Below are positions 1 to 7,534 of a DNA stretch of 59,625 bases, piece by piece (position 1 is the first letter of the stretch; the number at the start of each line of letters is the position of its first letter). The position numbers were made by a program, and so were the translations under genes. The notes beneath the pieces are model-generated. The model did no database searches. It worked only from the letters and a program-made list of their open reading frames with translations, and was not told the origin of the DNA. The stretch is from Spirochaeta sp. (lineage in GTDB: Bacteria; Spirochaetota; Spirochaetia; DSM-27196; Alkalispirochaetaceae): NCBI GenBank assembly GCA_007130865.1, contig SLRR01000266.1, positions 1 through 59,625 of the forward strand, in the 5' to 3' direction.

Positions 1-1
1 C

Positions 2-640
2 AAGTCCCCCGCGGAAGCCCCGGACCGTGAAACGGAGCTGGTGATAGAATTTGAAAAAGGCATTCCCCAGGGGATCGACGGAACGAAGATGAAACCCCTG
101 GAGATCCTGGACTACCTGAACGAGGTAGGCGGCGAGAACGGGATCGGTCGGGCGGACCTGGTGGAGACCCGCCTGGTGGGCATGAAGAGCCGCGGCGTAT
201 ATGAGACCCCCGCGGGAACTATCCTGTTCCGGGCGCTCCGGGAGCTGGAGATGATAACCCTCGACTTTGATACGCTGGAAACGAAGAACCAGCTCGCGAT
301 CCGCTACGCCAGCCTCGTGTACGCCGGAAAGTGGTTTACTCACTACCGGGAATCGATGGACGCGTACATGGAGACCGCTGCGCGGTACGTAACCGGCTCG
401 GTCCGGGTGGTACTGTACAAGGGCAACGTCATGATCGCCGGCCGCAAATCACCGTATTCCCTGTATATCGAGGACCTGGCGAGCTTCGGTGAAAGCAGCT
501 ACGATCACGCCGACGCTACGGGATTCATCAACCTCTACGGCCTCGCCACGGGCGTACAGGCGATCGTCCACAAGCACCGCGACATCGACGAGGGACCGGC
601 TCACCAGATGCGGGAGATGGCGAGCTTCTCGGAGAAATGA
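2..640 (+). CDS. argG: Argininosuccinate synthase, 3' part (5' end outside window)
   Basis: The reading frame is open from base 2, so this is the last 212 codons of a gene that begins before the window. The protein joins citrulline and aspartate using ATP, the penultimate step of arginine synthesis, in the cytosol. The family signature is plain: GGENGIGRADLVETR followed by VGMKSRGVYETPAGTIL, the C-terminal substrate-binding and tetramer part of ArgG. The tail ends at SFSEK, as expected for a complete C terminus. Its stop lies 14 bases from the stop of the convergent lipoprotein gene, with no obvious terminator hairpin between them. Partner genes such as argH would be upstream and cannot be judged. 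Confidence 0.93.
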   Translation, partial: KSPAEAPDRETELVIEFEKGIPQGIDGTKMKPLEILDYLNEVGGENGIGRADLVETRLVGMKSRGVYETPAGTILFRALRELEMITLDFDTLETKNQLAIRYASLVYAGKWFTHYRESMDAYMETAARYVTGSVRVVLYKGNVMIAGRKSPYSLYIEDLASFGESSYDHADATGFINLYGLATGVQAIVHKHRDIDEGPAHQMREMASFSEK

Positions 641-654
641 CGCGTGGAGGCCGG

Positions 655-1446
655 TTATGGCCCGAAGATCACGGAGTATTCCAGCGGCACCGGTGTAGTC
701 ACCGCCTCAAGCAGCGGAGTTCGGAATACCACGGACGATCCCACCTGGAGGCCACCGCGGACCTGCGTTATCGACCCAGAGGGCGTCACCCGGGTCTGTA
801 CGGAGGAGTCGTTGATCACCTCCGACACCGGTCGGTCGCGTTCGTACTCCTCCAGGGCCCAGACCAGGTAGTCCCGGTATTCGCCGGGAGCCATATTGCC
901 CTCCGGCGGAAGGAGCGATTCCGCCACGAACGGATCGATCCCGGCAAGATTCACCAGGTTCTCCACGGTCCGCCGATCGACCCGCACCGCCAGCCGCCGG
1001 AACGTCTCCGTGCGCTCAAAGCGGAACGCACCGGCAAGCCGACTGCTGCGGATCGCGAAGAGAGTTGCCAGTGAATCGAACTCGACGATCAGGTTGAGGA
1101 CCTCCGGCCGGGGAGAATGCACCTCCACCAGGGTGAGCCCCGGTTCGATCTCAAAGGATTCACGCAGCGCCGTCAGGTCAAACACGGACTCCAGCTCCTC
1201 CTCGCCGGCACCGAGCGTGGCGGTGAGATCCACCAGATATTCCGCAAAAACCGGGTCGAGTACGATCGTGACATCCGCCTCGCCGGATCCGTCGTGACGA
1301 AGCATGATCGACTGGTCCGCGGAACAGCCTGCCAGCAGAAAAGCGAGAATCAGGAGGATCGCCGACGGCACAATCGATGGCGGTACGATCGTCGGTGTCC
1401 GTCGCAATGAAGGTCGTGGCGCGCCGGACAAAGCGGAGCTTCTCAT
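655..1446 (-). CDS. Predicted lipoprotein, function unknown
   Basis: A 263-aa protein I do not recognise. It has an arginine-rich n-region of about 28 residues, a hydrophobic stretch (AILLILAFLLAGC) and a lipobox cysteine at residue 41, so it should be a membrane-anchored lipoprotein. The mature part is mixed alpha/beta with many acidic residues and no enzymatic motif I can name. I chose the ATG at 1446 over an upstream GTG at 1491 because a good promoter (TTGACA, 17 bases, TACATT) lies at 1454-1482, inside the longer version. With that promoter the mRNA would start at or next to the ATG, and no ribosome site is visible. It converges on argG. Confidence 0.7.
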   Translation of the reverse strand: MRSSALSGAPRPSLRRTPTIVPPSIVPSAILLILAFLLAGCSADQSIMLRHDGSGEADVTIVLDPVFAEYLVDLTATLGAGEEELESVFDLTALRESFEIEPGLTLVEVHSPRPEVLNLIVEFDSLATLFAIRSSRLAGAFRFERTETFRRLAVRVDRRTVENLVNLAGIDPFVAESLLPPEGNMAPGEYRDYLVWALEEYERDRPVSEVINDSSVQTRVTPSGSITQVRGGLQVGSSVVFRTPLLEAVTTPVPLEYSVIFGP

Positions 1447-1453
1447 GCGAAGC

Positions 1454-1482
1454 AATGTATTACGCCGGGTGTGAAATGTCAA
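1454..1482 (-). promoter_or_regulatory. Promoter of the lipoprotein gene, leaderless type
   Basis: Reading the minus strand, TTGACA (1477-1482) is followed by 17 bases and TACATT (1454-1459). Seven bases then separate the -10 from the ATG at 1446. The -35 is a perfect sigma-70 consensus. Transcription would begin at about the first base of the start codon. Confidence 0.55.
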
Positions 1483-1535
1483 AAAATGCACAGATCCGTC
1501 GTCGGTTCGACCGCATCGTCGAAGACGCGCTACAT

Positions 1536-2084
1536 CTATTCACCGTTTCCCATCGAGCCGGGCCCCTCTACGTAGTCGGAGAACAGCGTATCGATAGTCT
1601 TGTTTCCGTCCTGCGTGTACGATACGGGTTGAGAGAAGTCCGCCGCTTTGTAGACCGCCACGGGGCCGGGATCGCCAGGATTAAACGCGCCTGATTCCAG
1701 TGCCGCCGGATCGACGCAGTAGATCGTGGGATACACGTCGTACCGCTTGCCGCCGGTACCTTTCCAGTTTGTCTCCGTGGGACCGTTCTCGTCGAATACC
1801 TTCGCCGTGGCGGAGACAACGGGTTCGTCGGTTATCGGCGCGAACCCACCGGCAAGCGGGTCATCACCGTTCTCCATATCAACCACCGTACCGCCCGGTA
1901 CAACGAAGACCATGAAGTACGCCTCGAGCGGTTCGCCACAGCTGCCGGTAAACCCGGCAAGTGTCGCCGTAAGCGTCCCGTCCGACTCACCATCGTCCCC
2001 CAGGAGATCGCATCCCACCGATGCGATCGTCAGAGCTGCAACCCCCAACACCACCGCAAGCACCTTCCAAAACCGATTTTTCAT
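1536..2084 (-). CDS. Small predicted lipoprotein, function unknown
   Basis: A 182-aa exported protein. Residues 1-24 form a signal peptide (MKNRFWKVLAVVLGVAALT start) ending in a lipobox SVGC with Cys25. A short acidic linker (DLLGDDGESDG) and a beta-rich mature domain follow. The mature part has two further cysteines (in GSCGEP and IYCVD) that could pair. The start at 2084 is set by GGAGGT seven bases upstream; a GTG at 2093 would fall inside that ribosome site. No relative is recognised. The next gene downstream on this strand has its own promoter, so this is probably monocistronic. Confidence 0.75.
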   Translation of the reverse strand: MKNRFWKVLAVVLGVAALTIASVGCDLLGDDGESDGTLTATLAGFTGSCGEPLEAYFMVFVVPGGTVVDMENGDDPLAGGFAPITDEPVVSATAKVFDENGPTETNWKGTGGKRYDVYPTIYCVDPAALESGAFNPGDPGPVAVYKAADFSQPVSYTQDGNKTIDTLFSDYVEGPGSMGNGE

Positions 2085-2172
2085 GATCGGCACCTCCGGA
2101 CATTAAAGTGTCGGTTCGACCGCGTCTCGTACGGACGATTGCTCGGCTGTGTCGGCGCGGAGTTCCCGTATA

Positions 2173-2184
2173 CGATAATTATCG
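2173..2184. promoter_or_regulatory. Palindrome CGATAATTATCG in promoter region
   Basis: A perfect 12-bp palindrome lies in the AT-rich gap (2098-2243) between the glycosyltransferase stop and the lipoprotein start. On the minus strand it sits just after a TTGCCT hexamer. It could be an operator for the lipoprotein gene or simply part of a promoter; there is no second copy in the window that I noticed. The rest of this gap holds no gene. Confidence 0.25.
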
Positions 2185-2243
2185 CACAGGCAAGGGGGGA
2201 AAACACGTTTTTGTATTTATAAATATACTTTTGCGGCGGCGAC

Positions 2244-3239
2244 TCAATCACCTGGTCCGTAACGCTCCGCCAACGCCTCGTACCGTTCCGCGTCATCCCG
2301 GCGTCCGCGTTTGCGTGCTCCCGCGGCATAAATACGGGCTTTGCGCGCGAGCTCCCGTTCTGCCAGCCTCTGCGCCGGAAGGTCGCGGTTTTCCGCAAAC
2401 CACCGGCGCTCCACCAGGTCCTGCAGTCCCTGCAGGCGGAAAACCTCGATCTGGCCGTATTTCTCCGAGAGCTGGTCCCCGTGGCCGGCGTGCTTTTCCG
2501 TGAGGGGTTCGTCGATATACGCCACCGGCGTGAGGGTAACCAGGCGCAGCCAGTACTCGTAATCCTCCGCTACTTCCAGATCCTCCCGGAACCCGCCGGT
2601 GCGATCCCAGAGCGCGCGGGAGATCATCGTCGTGGAGGGGCCGATGATGCATTTCACCAGCGCATCTTCAAGAAGATCGCCTTCCCGACGGTGACGGGAG
2701 AACCGCTTCCCTGCCTGCGAGATCTCCCGGTCCCCGCGGATCCACCGCTCCCGCGTGTGGGAGATCGCGGCCCCGGAGGTAGAAGATTGGTCCGCCCCCG
2801 TGTGAAGCGGGATCTGCCGCAGGAGTTTTCCCGGCAGCCATCGGTCGTCGGAATCGAGAAACGCCAACAACTCGCCGCCGGCGCGGGCTGCACCGGCATT
2901 GCGTGCGCGCCCGGGGGTGCCCCCGTGGTTCAGACGTACAACGGACCAGCCCGCCGGACGACCCGGCTCGAGAGCGCGCACCCGTTCATCATCCCGGCTC
3001 CACCGTTCCAGTTCCTCCTGCACGACGTCCGGTGACCCATCGGTGGAACCATCGTCCACCAGGATCAGCTCCAGGGACCAGCCCGGGGGAAGCTCCTGGG
3101 TGATAACGGAGCGTACCGCCCGCACCACCAGATCCCGCCGGTTGTACACCGGTATGATCACGGAAACAGTCGTCACGGCATCGCGGCCCGTCCTGGTGTT
3201 CACGCGTTCGCGGCTCGCTGTGGTCGTCCGTTCGTTCAT
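2244..3239 (-). CDS. Family 2 glycosyltransferase
   Basis: A 331-aa GT-A fold enzyme that should transfer a sugar from a nucleotide donor, acting in the cytosol. The N-terminal motifs are in order: VSVIIPVYNRRD, then LVDDGSTDGS, then AFLDSDDRW, whose Asp pair binds the metal and nucleotide. DLEVAEDYEYW further on matches the catalytic-base ED region. The C-terminal 60 residues are charged and helical. There is no membrane segment. The ATG at 3239 overlaps the upstream hydrolase stop as ATGA, so the two are translationally coupled and probably act on the same envelope glycan or glycolipid; the acceptor cannot be told from sequence. Confidence 0.85.
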   Translation of the reverse strand: MNERTTTASRERVNTRTGRDAVTTVSVIIPVYNRRDLVVRAVRSVITQELPPGWSLELILVDDGSTDGSPDVVQEELERWSRDDERVRALEPGRPAGWSVVRLNHGGTPGRARNAGAARAGGELLAFLDSDDRWLPGKLLRQIPLHTGADQSSTSGAAISHTRERWIRGDREISQAGKRFSRHRREGDLLEDALVKCIIGPSTTMISRALWDRTGGFREDLEVAEDYEYWLRLVTLTPVAYIDEPLTEKHAGHGDQLSEKYGQIEVFRLQGLQDLVERRWFAENRDLPAQRLAERELARKARIYAAGARKRGRRDDAERYEALAERYGPGD

Positions 3240-4360
3240 CGGCAATCCACCCCGGCCGGCCAGGTAACGATATACTCCGTGGTCAGCCCCAGCGTGGTCT
3301 CCCGGACCGCCCGGTCGCGGCCGTGCAGGACATGACCCGCTCCGCGGAGGAGTTCGTACCGGAGACAGGCGAATTTGCGGTTGAGAAACCGGCGGTTGTA
3401 CCGCCAGGCCACGACCGTGTCGGCGTCGCCCTGTATCACCAGAACCGGACGCGTCACCACCGGGTACGACCGCGCCCGGCGGTTCCAGCGTACCTGCGCG
3501 TCAAACCAGGATAAGGGCATCGTCTCCGGGATCATCGGATGGTCGGTTCCGGAGGGGATCTCTGTTACAAAGGGTCGCGCGAGAAAACGCCCGGCCCGGG
3601 ACATCCGGTACCAGGCGGATCGCACCAGCGGGGCGAGAAACACCACCGCCTGAAACGGGTCAGGTTCGCCCGGTGAATACCCGCGAACATACTCGTAGAC
3701 TGCGGTCGCTCCGGTACTGTGTCCCACCGCGTGCCACGGCCGGGGCAGACCATTCTCGCGGTACGGTCCTGCGTCGAGTGCCTCCAGCACGTCGGATACG
3801 ACTCGTCCGTAGTCGGAAAAGTCCTCGATCCCCGCCGGTTCTCCTCCGGACAGACCGTGTCCCGGCAGAGCCGGCGCCACCACCAGGTATCCCTCTTCGA
3901 CGAACGCACGGATCATCGAGCCCATCTCGCCGGGCCAGGACAGATACCCGTGGAGGACCAGGACGGTACCCTCCGGGGCGGTCCCCACCGGTTCAAAAAG
4001 ATGCACCGCGATCGTCACGGTCCCGGATCGAACGGTGCCGACGCGATGCTCCATCGAGGGTACCGACCCGATAACGCTCCGATAATAATCGCGGATCTTC
4101 GGTGTGTCCGTGACAAACGGATCGAAGCCCGGTGCGGTCAACTCCGCAAGGAGTTCCTGGTAGAGCGGGTCCCGATGGGCCGCGTCCTGGCGGGTCGCGT
4201 CCCGGGGCGTGGCATCCCGGTGCATCGCGTCATTCTCTCCGGAACTCTCGCCGCGCGATCCAGCGGCGGTTGCCGGCTGTACTACAGCGCATCCGCCCAG
4301 CACGCAGAGCACCGCCGCCTGTACGAAAACGCGAACCCTGCGGTATACTCGGCGGATCAT
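3236..4360 (-). CDS. Alpha/beta-hydrolase lipoprotein
   Basis: A 374-aa serine hydrolase with an N-terminal lipoprotein signal (basic n-region, then VQAAVLCVLGGC). The linker after the cysteine is repetitive, with RDAT-like units. The catalytic triad is visible: Ser in GHSTGA, Asp in QGDADTVV and His in GAGHVLHG; the HGYLSWPGE region gives the oxyanion hole. It resembles lysophospholipase/acylglycerol-lipase type hydrolases, so an ester in the envelope is the likely substrate (inference). The start at 4360 is odd: its ATG overlaps, on the opposite strand, the ATG of the ankyrin gene (shared CATG), and neither has a ribosome site. A longer frame to 4447 would bury the signal peptide. Confidence 0.8.
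   Translation of the reverse strand: MIRRVYRRVRVFVQAAVLCVLGGCAVVQPATAAGSRGESSGENDAMHRDATPRDATRQDAAHRDPLYQELLAELTAPGFDPFVTDTPKIRDYYRSVIGSVPSMEHRVGTVRSGTVTIAVHLFEPVGTAPEGTVLVLHGYLSWPGEMGSMIRAFVEEGYLVVAPALPGHGLSGGEPAGIEDFSDYGRVVSDVLEALDAGPYRENGLPRPWHAVGHSTGATAVYEYVRGYSPGEPDPFQAVVFLAPLVRSAWYRMSRAGRFLARPFVTEIPSGTDHPMIPETMPLSWFDAQVRWNRRARSYPVVTRPVLVIQGDADTVVAWRYNRRFLNRKFACLRYELLRGAGHVLHGRDRAVRETTLGLTTEYIVTWPAGVDCR
4320..4349 (+). promoter_or_regulatory. Promoter of ankyrin lipoprotein, leaderless type
   Basis: TATACT at 4344-4349 is followed after nine bases by the ATG at 4359. The -35 is poor (TGTACG at 4320-4325, 18-base spacer). It lies inside the coding start of the divergent hydrolase gene. 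No Shine-Dalgarno sequence is present. Confidence 0.4.
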
Positions 4361-4940
4361 GATCGATTTCACGCTGCTCAAGAAACATCTCCTGCGGATC
4401 GGAGCTATTCTCCTTGTCACGCTCACGTTATCTTCCTGTATCTCCATGATACACCGCTCGGTGGATCGCGACGATCTCCTGGGTGTGCGCGCCCAGGTTG
4501 AAGCGGGAGAATCCCTGGAAGCGACGGACTATCGCCGACGGACGCCCCTGCAGCTCGCCGCCGAGCAGGGACGCATGGAAATCGTCCGGTACCTGGTTGA
4601 AGCCGGTGCGGATGTGAACGCCACCACGCCGGATCGCACCGGCGAGGTCACGCCCCTGCGTTTTGCGATCACCAACGGCGATATTGAGATGGTGCAATAC
4701 CTGATCGATAACGGCGCCGACGTCAACAAGGCAAACAACCAGGGATGGACACCTCTCATGACCGCCGTTCGCCACGGGTACGTGGATATCATCGACGTTC
4801 TCCTCGAAGCCGGCGCGGATCTTAACGCCCGTACCGCCGGCGGACGCACGATGACGCGTATCGCCAGCGACGCGGGATACACCGATGTCGTATTGAAGCT
4901 CACCCTGCTCATGCAGGACAAAGAGAAGGAACAGGACTGA
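4359..4940 (+). CDS. Ankyrin-repeat lipoprotein
   Basis: A 193-aa protein with a lipoprotein signal (hydrophobic LLRIGAILLVTLTLSSC, cysteine 27) and about four ankyrin repeats. Repeat signatures include TPLQLAAEQGRMEIVRYLVE, then TPLRFAITNGDIEMVQYLID, then TPLMTAVRHGYVDIIDVLLE, each followed by AGAD-N. It should present a protein-binding surface on the outside of a membrane; no catalytic domain is present. It is transcribed alone, away from the hydrolase gene whose start codon it overlaps on the other strand. An intrinsic terminator is not evident; a degenerate tandem repeat follows. Confidence 0.85.
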   Translation: MIDFTLLKKHLLRIGAILLVTLTLSSCISMIHRSVDRDDLLGVRAQVEAGESLEATDYRRRTPLQLAAEQGRMEIVRYLVEAGADVNATTPDRTGEVTPLRFAITNGDIEMVQYLIDNGADVNKANNQGWTPLMTAVRHGYVDIIDVLLEAGADLNARTAGGRTMTRIASDAGYTDVVLKLTLLMQDKEKEQD

Positions 4941-4952
4941 CAGCGGCGGCGG

Positions 4953-5053
4953 CACTTCGGACCACCATTCCGGACCGTCGCGCCACTTCGGACCGCCACC
5001 AGGAGCCGCCATTCCGGACAGCCACCTCGGGCCACCATTCCGGACCGCCGCGC
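4953..5053. repeat. Three-copy degenerate tandem repeat
   Basis: Three imperfect copies start at 4953, 4984 and 5023. Each begins CAC(T/C)TCGG(A/G)CC and carries TTCCGGAC before GCGC; the middle copy has extra bases (39 against 31). The block sits between the ankyrin gene and the convergent rhodanese gene. It has no T-run and does not look like a terminator. Confidence 0.6.
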
Positions 5054-5073
5054 AGGATTTACCGCGGCGTCGC

Positions 5074-5454
5074 TCACCCGCCGGCAACCGCGCGAAGTCT
5101 TTTCAGCCCCCCGGCGTTGCGGGCGTTCCGATACCCCTGTTTACGGAGATGCGCCAGGGCGATCCCGCTCCGGCGACCGGTATTACAGTACACCAGGATC
5201 GGATCGTCCGCTCCACCCACTTCACCGATTCGGCGGGAGAGCTCCGGTAAGGGTATACTCCGGGCACCGGAGAAATGGTCCTGTCCGAACTCCTCGTGAG
5301 ACCGCACGTCCACCAGGAGCGCACCGGCCTCGAGCAGGACACGAACATCCCTCTCGGCGGCAGGCGCAAAGGAGCGCATCAACACGCGCCGGATCACCCC
5401 CACCGCGATCAGCACCAGGGCAAAGACGATAATCTGAGTATTACTGAAGTTCAC
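5074..5454 (-). CDS. Membrane-anchored single-domain rhodanese
   Basis: A 126-aa protein: one N-terminal membrane helix (IIVFALVLIAVGVI) and a rhodanese domain with LLVDVRSHEEF, HFSGARSIPL and the active-site loop CNTGRRSG, whose Cys would carry the persulfide. It probably moves sulfane sulfur or acts as a redox sensor at the membrane; the partner is unknown. I chose the GTG at 5454 over a TTG at 5460. A TTTACA-18-TAATCT promoter ends six bases before the GTG and there is no ribosome site. It is separated from htrA upstream by a strong terminator, so it is its own unit. Confidence 0.82.
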   Translation of the reverse strand: MNFSNTQIIVFALVLIAVGVIRRVLMRSFAPAAERDVRVLLEAGALLVDVRSHEEFGQDHFSGARSIPLPELSRRIGEVGGADDPILVYCNTGRRSGIALAHLRKQGYRNARNAGGLKRLRAVAGG

Positions 5455-5460
5455 GCGCAA

Positions 5461-5490
5461 AGATTAGCCGGGGGCGGTACCGGATGTAAA
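5461..5490 (-). promoter_or_regulatory. Promoter of rhodanese gene, leaderless type
   Basis: Minus strand: TTTACA (5485-5490), 18-base spacer, TAATCT (5461-5466), six bases, then GTG at 5454. The -35 matches five of six consensus bases. Confidence 0.4.
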
Positions 5491-5505
5491 CGACCGGATG
5501 GAGAG

Positions 5506-5575
5506 AAAAAAAGGGGCCCGTCCTTATACCATGCTCCGCGGGGGCGATGCGGTCATGGCACGTCGGACGGACCCC
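5506..5575 (-). terminator. Long branched intrinsic terminator of htrA
   Basis: On the minus strand GGGGTCCGTCC (5565-5575) pairs with GGACGGGCCCC (5513-5523), with one G-U pair, and seven T follow (5506-5512). The large loop contains a second stem, CCATG with CATGG, and inside it CCGC with GCGG. It lies about 25 bases after the htrA stop and before the rhodanese promoter. Confidence 0.8.
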
Positions 5576-5598
5576 AACACAAGAGGAGGATCCCTAGT

Positions 5599-7023
5599 TT
5601 ATCTGACCAACCCTATTATCAGGTTGGTGTCATTTCTGCGTACGCGAAAGACTACCTCGTCATCGGAACGAGTCGCGTTCAACTCGTTGTAGAAATCGCG
5701 CAGAGTCTTCACGTCCGTGTTGTTCACACGCAGGACGATGTCCCCGCTGCGCAGTCCAGCGGTGGCGGCGGGTGACCCCGACGCGACCTGTCCTATGATC
5801 AGATCGCCACCGCGACTGGTCAGATCCAGGTTTTCCCGGATCGACTGGGTCATCTCCACGATCGACATTCCCGGCCAGAGGTCTTCCTGATCTACACTGT
5901 CATCGCCTGACGGCCGGACTCCGGTACTCACGTATACGGCTCGGGTGGAACCGCTCCGACGGATCTCGAACCGCGTCTGCTCGCCCGGGCGAAGACGGGA
6001 CACCATCTGCAACAGGTCGTTGCTGTCTCTCACGCGTTGGCCCGCTACGTGCGTAATGATATCACCGGGAAGAATTCCGGCGTCGGCCGCGGGAGATCCG
6101 ATGTACACGTTGTATACCAGAGCTCCACCCCGGGACTCTCCAAGAGAGTCCGACGGGCTGGATGGGGGATCGACCATGTTCACCCCGAGCCATCCATATT
6201 GCACGCTTCCGGTCTCGATGAACTGGTCGATCGTGCGGCTCGCCACGTTTACGGGTATCGAGAACCCCAGACCGATACTTCCGCCGGTCTGGGAGGCGAT
6301 CCAGGTATTGATCCCGATCACCTCGCCACGGAGGTTCACCAGGGGACCGCCGGAGTTGCCGCGGTTGATCGCTGCGTCGGTCTGGATATAGTCGGTGAGC
6401 AGCGGAGAGCCGCTCCTTTGCGGGCCACGTCTCCCCACGGCGCTGACGATACCACTGGTTACGGTGGACTCGAATCCGAGGGGATTTCCCACAGCCAGCA
6501 CAAAGTCTCCGACCTGTACCGTGGAGGAATCACCCAACCGAGCAACGGGAACGTCCTCCGACGTCTCGAATACCACCAGTGCCAGGTCCGTATTGGGATC
6601 GGTGCCGACCCGGGATGCCTGGAATTTCCGTCCGTCGTAAAGCGTTATATTGATCCGGTCGGCGTTGCCGATCACGTGCTCATTGCTGAGGACATAGACC
6701 TTCTCACCGTCGCGACGGACGATAATACCGGATCCGATACCGCGCTGTTCAAACTCCTGCTGCTGATCACCGTTGTCCGGCGAGGGACGACCAAAGAAAA
6801 AATCCAGTGGCGACGGGGGACGAGTGATAGTTCGGCGGGAGACTCGCTGAACAACCTCTACTTCCACTACGACGGGCAGGACCTCGCGGGAAATGCTTCT
6901 CAGCGTTTCCTGATATGCTTCCATTACCGACAGGGAATCGGAACGCTCCTGTGCAGGAACCGGGACGAGGGGTAGTATTAGTACGATTGCGAGCATCAGT
7001 GCAAGTTTTCGTGAGTAGACCAC
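5599..7023 (-). CDS. HtrA/DegP-type periplasmic serine protease
   Basis: A 474-aa protein with a signal peptide (YSRKLALMLAIVLILPLVPVPA, cleaved near AQE) and a trypsin-like domain with His in LSNEHVIGNAD, Asp in DPNTDLALV and Ser in NRGNSGGPLV. Two PDZ domains follow, the first around 270-360 and the second around 390-474, as in DegP/DegQ. It should degrade or refold damaged exported proteins. The start is the GTG at 7023, preceded by AGGAGGAAGG. A longer frame to 7110 would put 29 polar residues before the signal peptide. The gene ends in its own terminator at 5506-5575. The divergent region 7024-7138 upstream must hold its promoter; I could not single out clear boxes for this strand. Confidence 0.92.
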   Translation of the reverse strand: MVYSRKLALMLAIVLILPLVPVPAQERSDSLSVMEAYQETLRSISREVLPVVVEVEVVQRVSRRTITRPPSPLDFFFGRPSPDNGDQQQEFEQRGIGSGIIVRRDGEKVYVLSNEHVIGNADRINITLYDGRKFQASRVGTDPNTDLALVVFETSEDVPVARLGDSSTVQVGDFVLAVGNPLGFESTVTSGIVSAVGRRGPQRSGSPLLTDYIQTDAAINRGNSGGPLVNLRGEVIGINTWIASQTGGSIGLGFSIPVNVASRTIDQFIETGSVQYGWLGVNMVDPPSSPSDSLGESRGGALVYNVYIGSPAADAGILPGDIITHVAGQRVRDSNDLLQMVSRLRPGEQTRFEIRRSGSTRAVYVSTGVRPSGDDSVDQEDLWPGMSIVEMTQSIRENLDLTSRGGDLIIGQVASGSPAATAGLRSGDIVLRVNNTDVKTLRDFYNELNATRSDDEVVFRVRRNDTNLIIGLVR

Positions 7024-7103
7024 TTGTATCCTTCCTCCTGACAGTCTTGAGCGTCTGTGGCGCGTTCCTCTTGCTCCACGATGTGTAAGATGCGCCGGTG
7101 GTC

Positions 7104-7132
7104 TTTCCACATCCTTTCAAGACCATTACAGT
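7104..7132 (+). promoter_or_regulatory. Promoter of NIF3-insert-like gene, leaderless type
   Basis: TTTCCA (7104-7109), 17-base spacer, TACAGT (7127-7132), then six bases to the ATG at 7139. Both hexamers match four of six bases. No ribosome site is present. Confidence 0.4.
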
Positions 7133-7138
7133 TTTGTC

Positions 7139-7489
7139 ATGTTCAAACTTGTGTTTTTTGTCCCCCGCGCCCAGGCGGAGGAGGTCAAACTGGCGTTATT
7201 TGAAGCCGGCGCCGGACGCTACGAGAAGTACGATTACTGCGCTTACGAGACGGAAGGCACCGGGCAGTTTCGGCCGCTGCCGGAGAGCAATCCCTTTATC
7301 GGCAGACCCGGCTCGGTAGAACGGGTGCAGGAACTCCGCGTGGAGGTGCTGCTGCGGGACAACGTGGTGGTGCCGGTAATCCGTACTCTCCTGGAGACCC
7401 ATCCCTACGAGGAGCCGGCATACGAGGTATACCGAGTGTACCAGCTGGATGAACTCGAAGCCGGCGGCGCGACCGGGGACAACCAATAG
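7139..7489 (+). CDS. Stand-alone NIF3-insert (YqfO/CutA-like) domain protein
   Basis: A 116-aa cytosolic protein that begins FKLVFFVPRAQAEEVK and contains AGAGRYEKYDYC, GQFRPLPESNPFIG and the HPYEEPAYEVY motif. These are the marks of the PII/CutA-like domain that is inserted in the middle of long NIF3 proteins such as Bacillus YqfO, here encoded by itself. Its biochemical role is not established; CutA-like folds bind metals or small ligands as trimers. The window also holds a NIF3 protein (49284-50048) of only 254 aa with no room for this insert, so the two may work together (inference). It has no ribosome site. Confidence 0.75.
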   Translation: MFKLVFFVPRAQAEEVKLALFEAGAGRYEKYDYCAYETEGTGQFRPLPESNPFIGRPGSVERVQELRVEVLLRDNVVVPVIRTLLETHPYEEPAYEVYRVYQLDELEAGGATGDNQ

Positions 7490-7534
7490 CAAAACACCCG
7501 GTTTGCAACCCCTCGGCCGCGCCGCGCCGGGGGC

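Noticed and set aside
1500-1530. Hairpin TTCGAC/GTCGAA after the small lipoprotein gene as a terminator
   Set aside because: The stem is only six base pairs and the nearest T-run is about 20 bases further on.
4953-5053. CRISPR-like or transposon-end repeat
   Set aside because: Copies are imperfect and contiguous with no spacer, and no transposase or inverted ends flank them.
7490-7534. Bidirectional terminator between the NIF3-insert gene and gltA
   Set aside because: GC-rich pairing is possible, but no T-run follows on either strand, so I did not list it.
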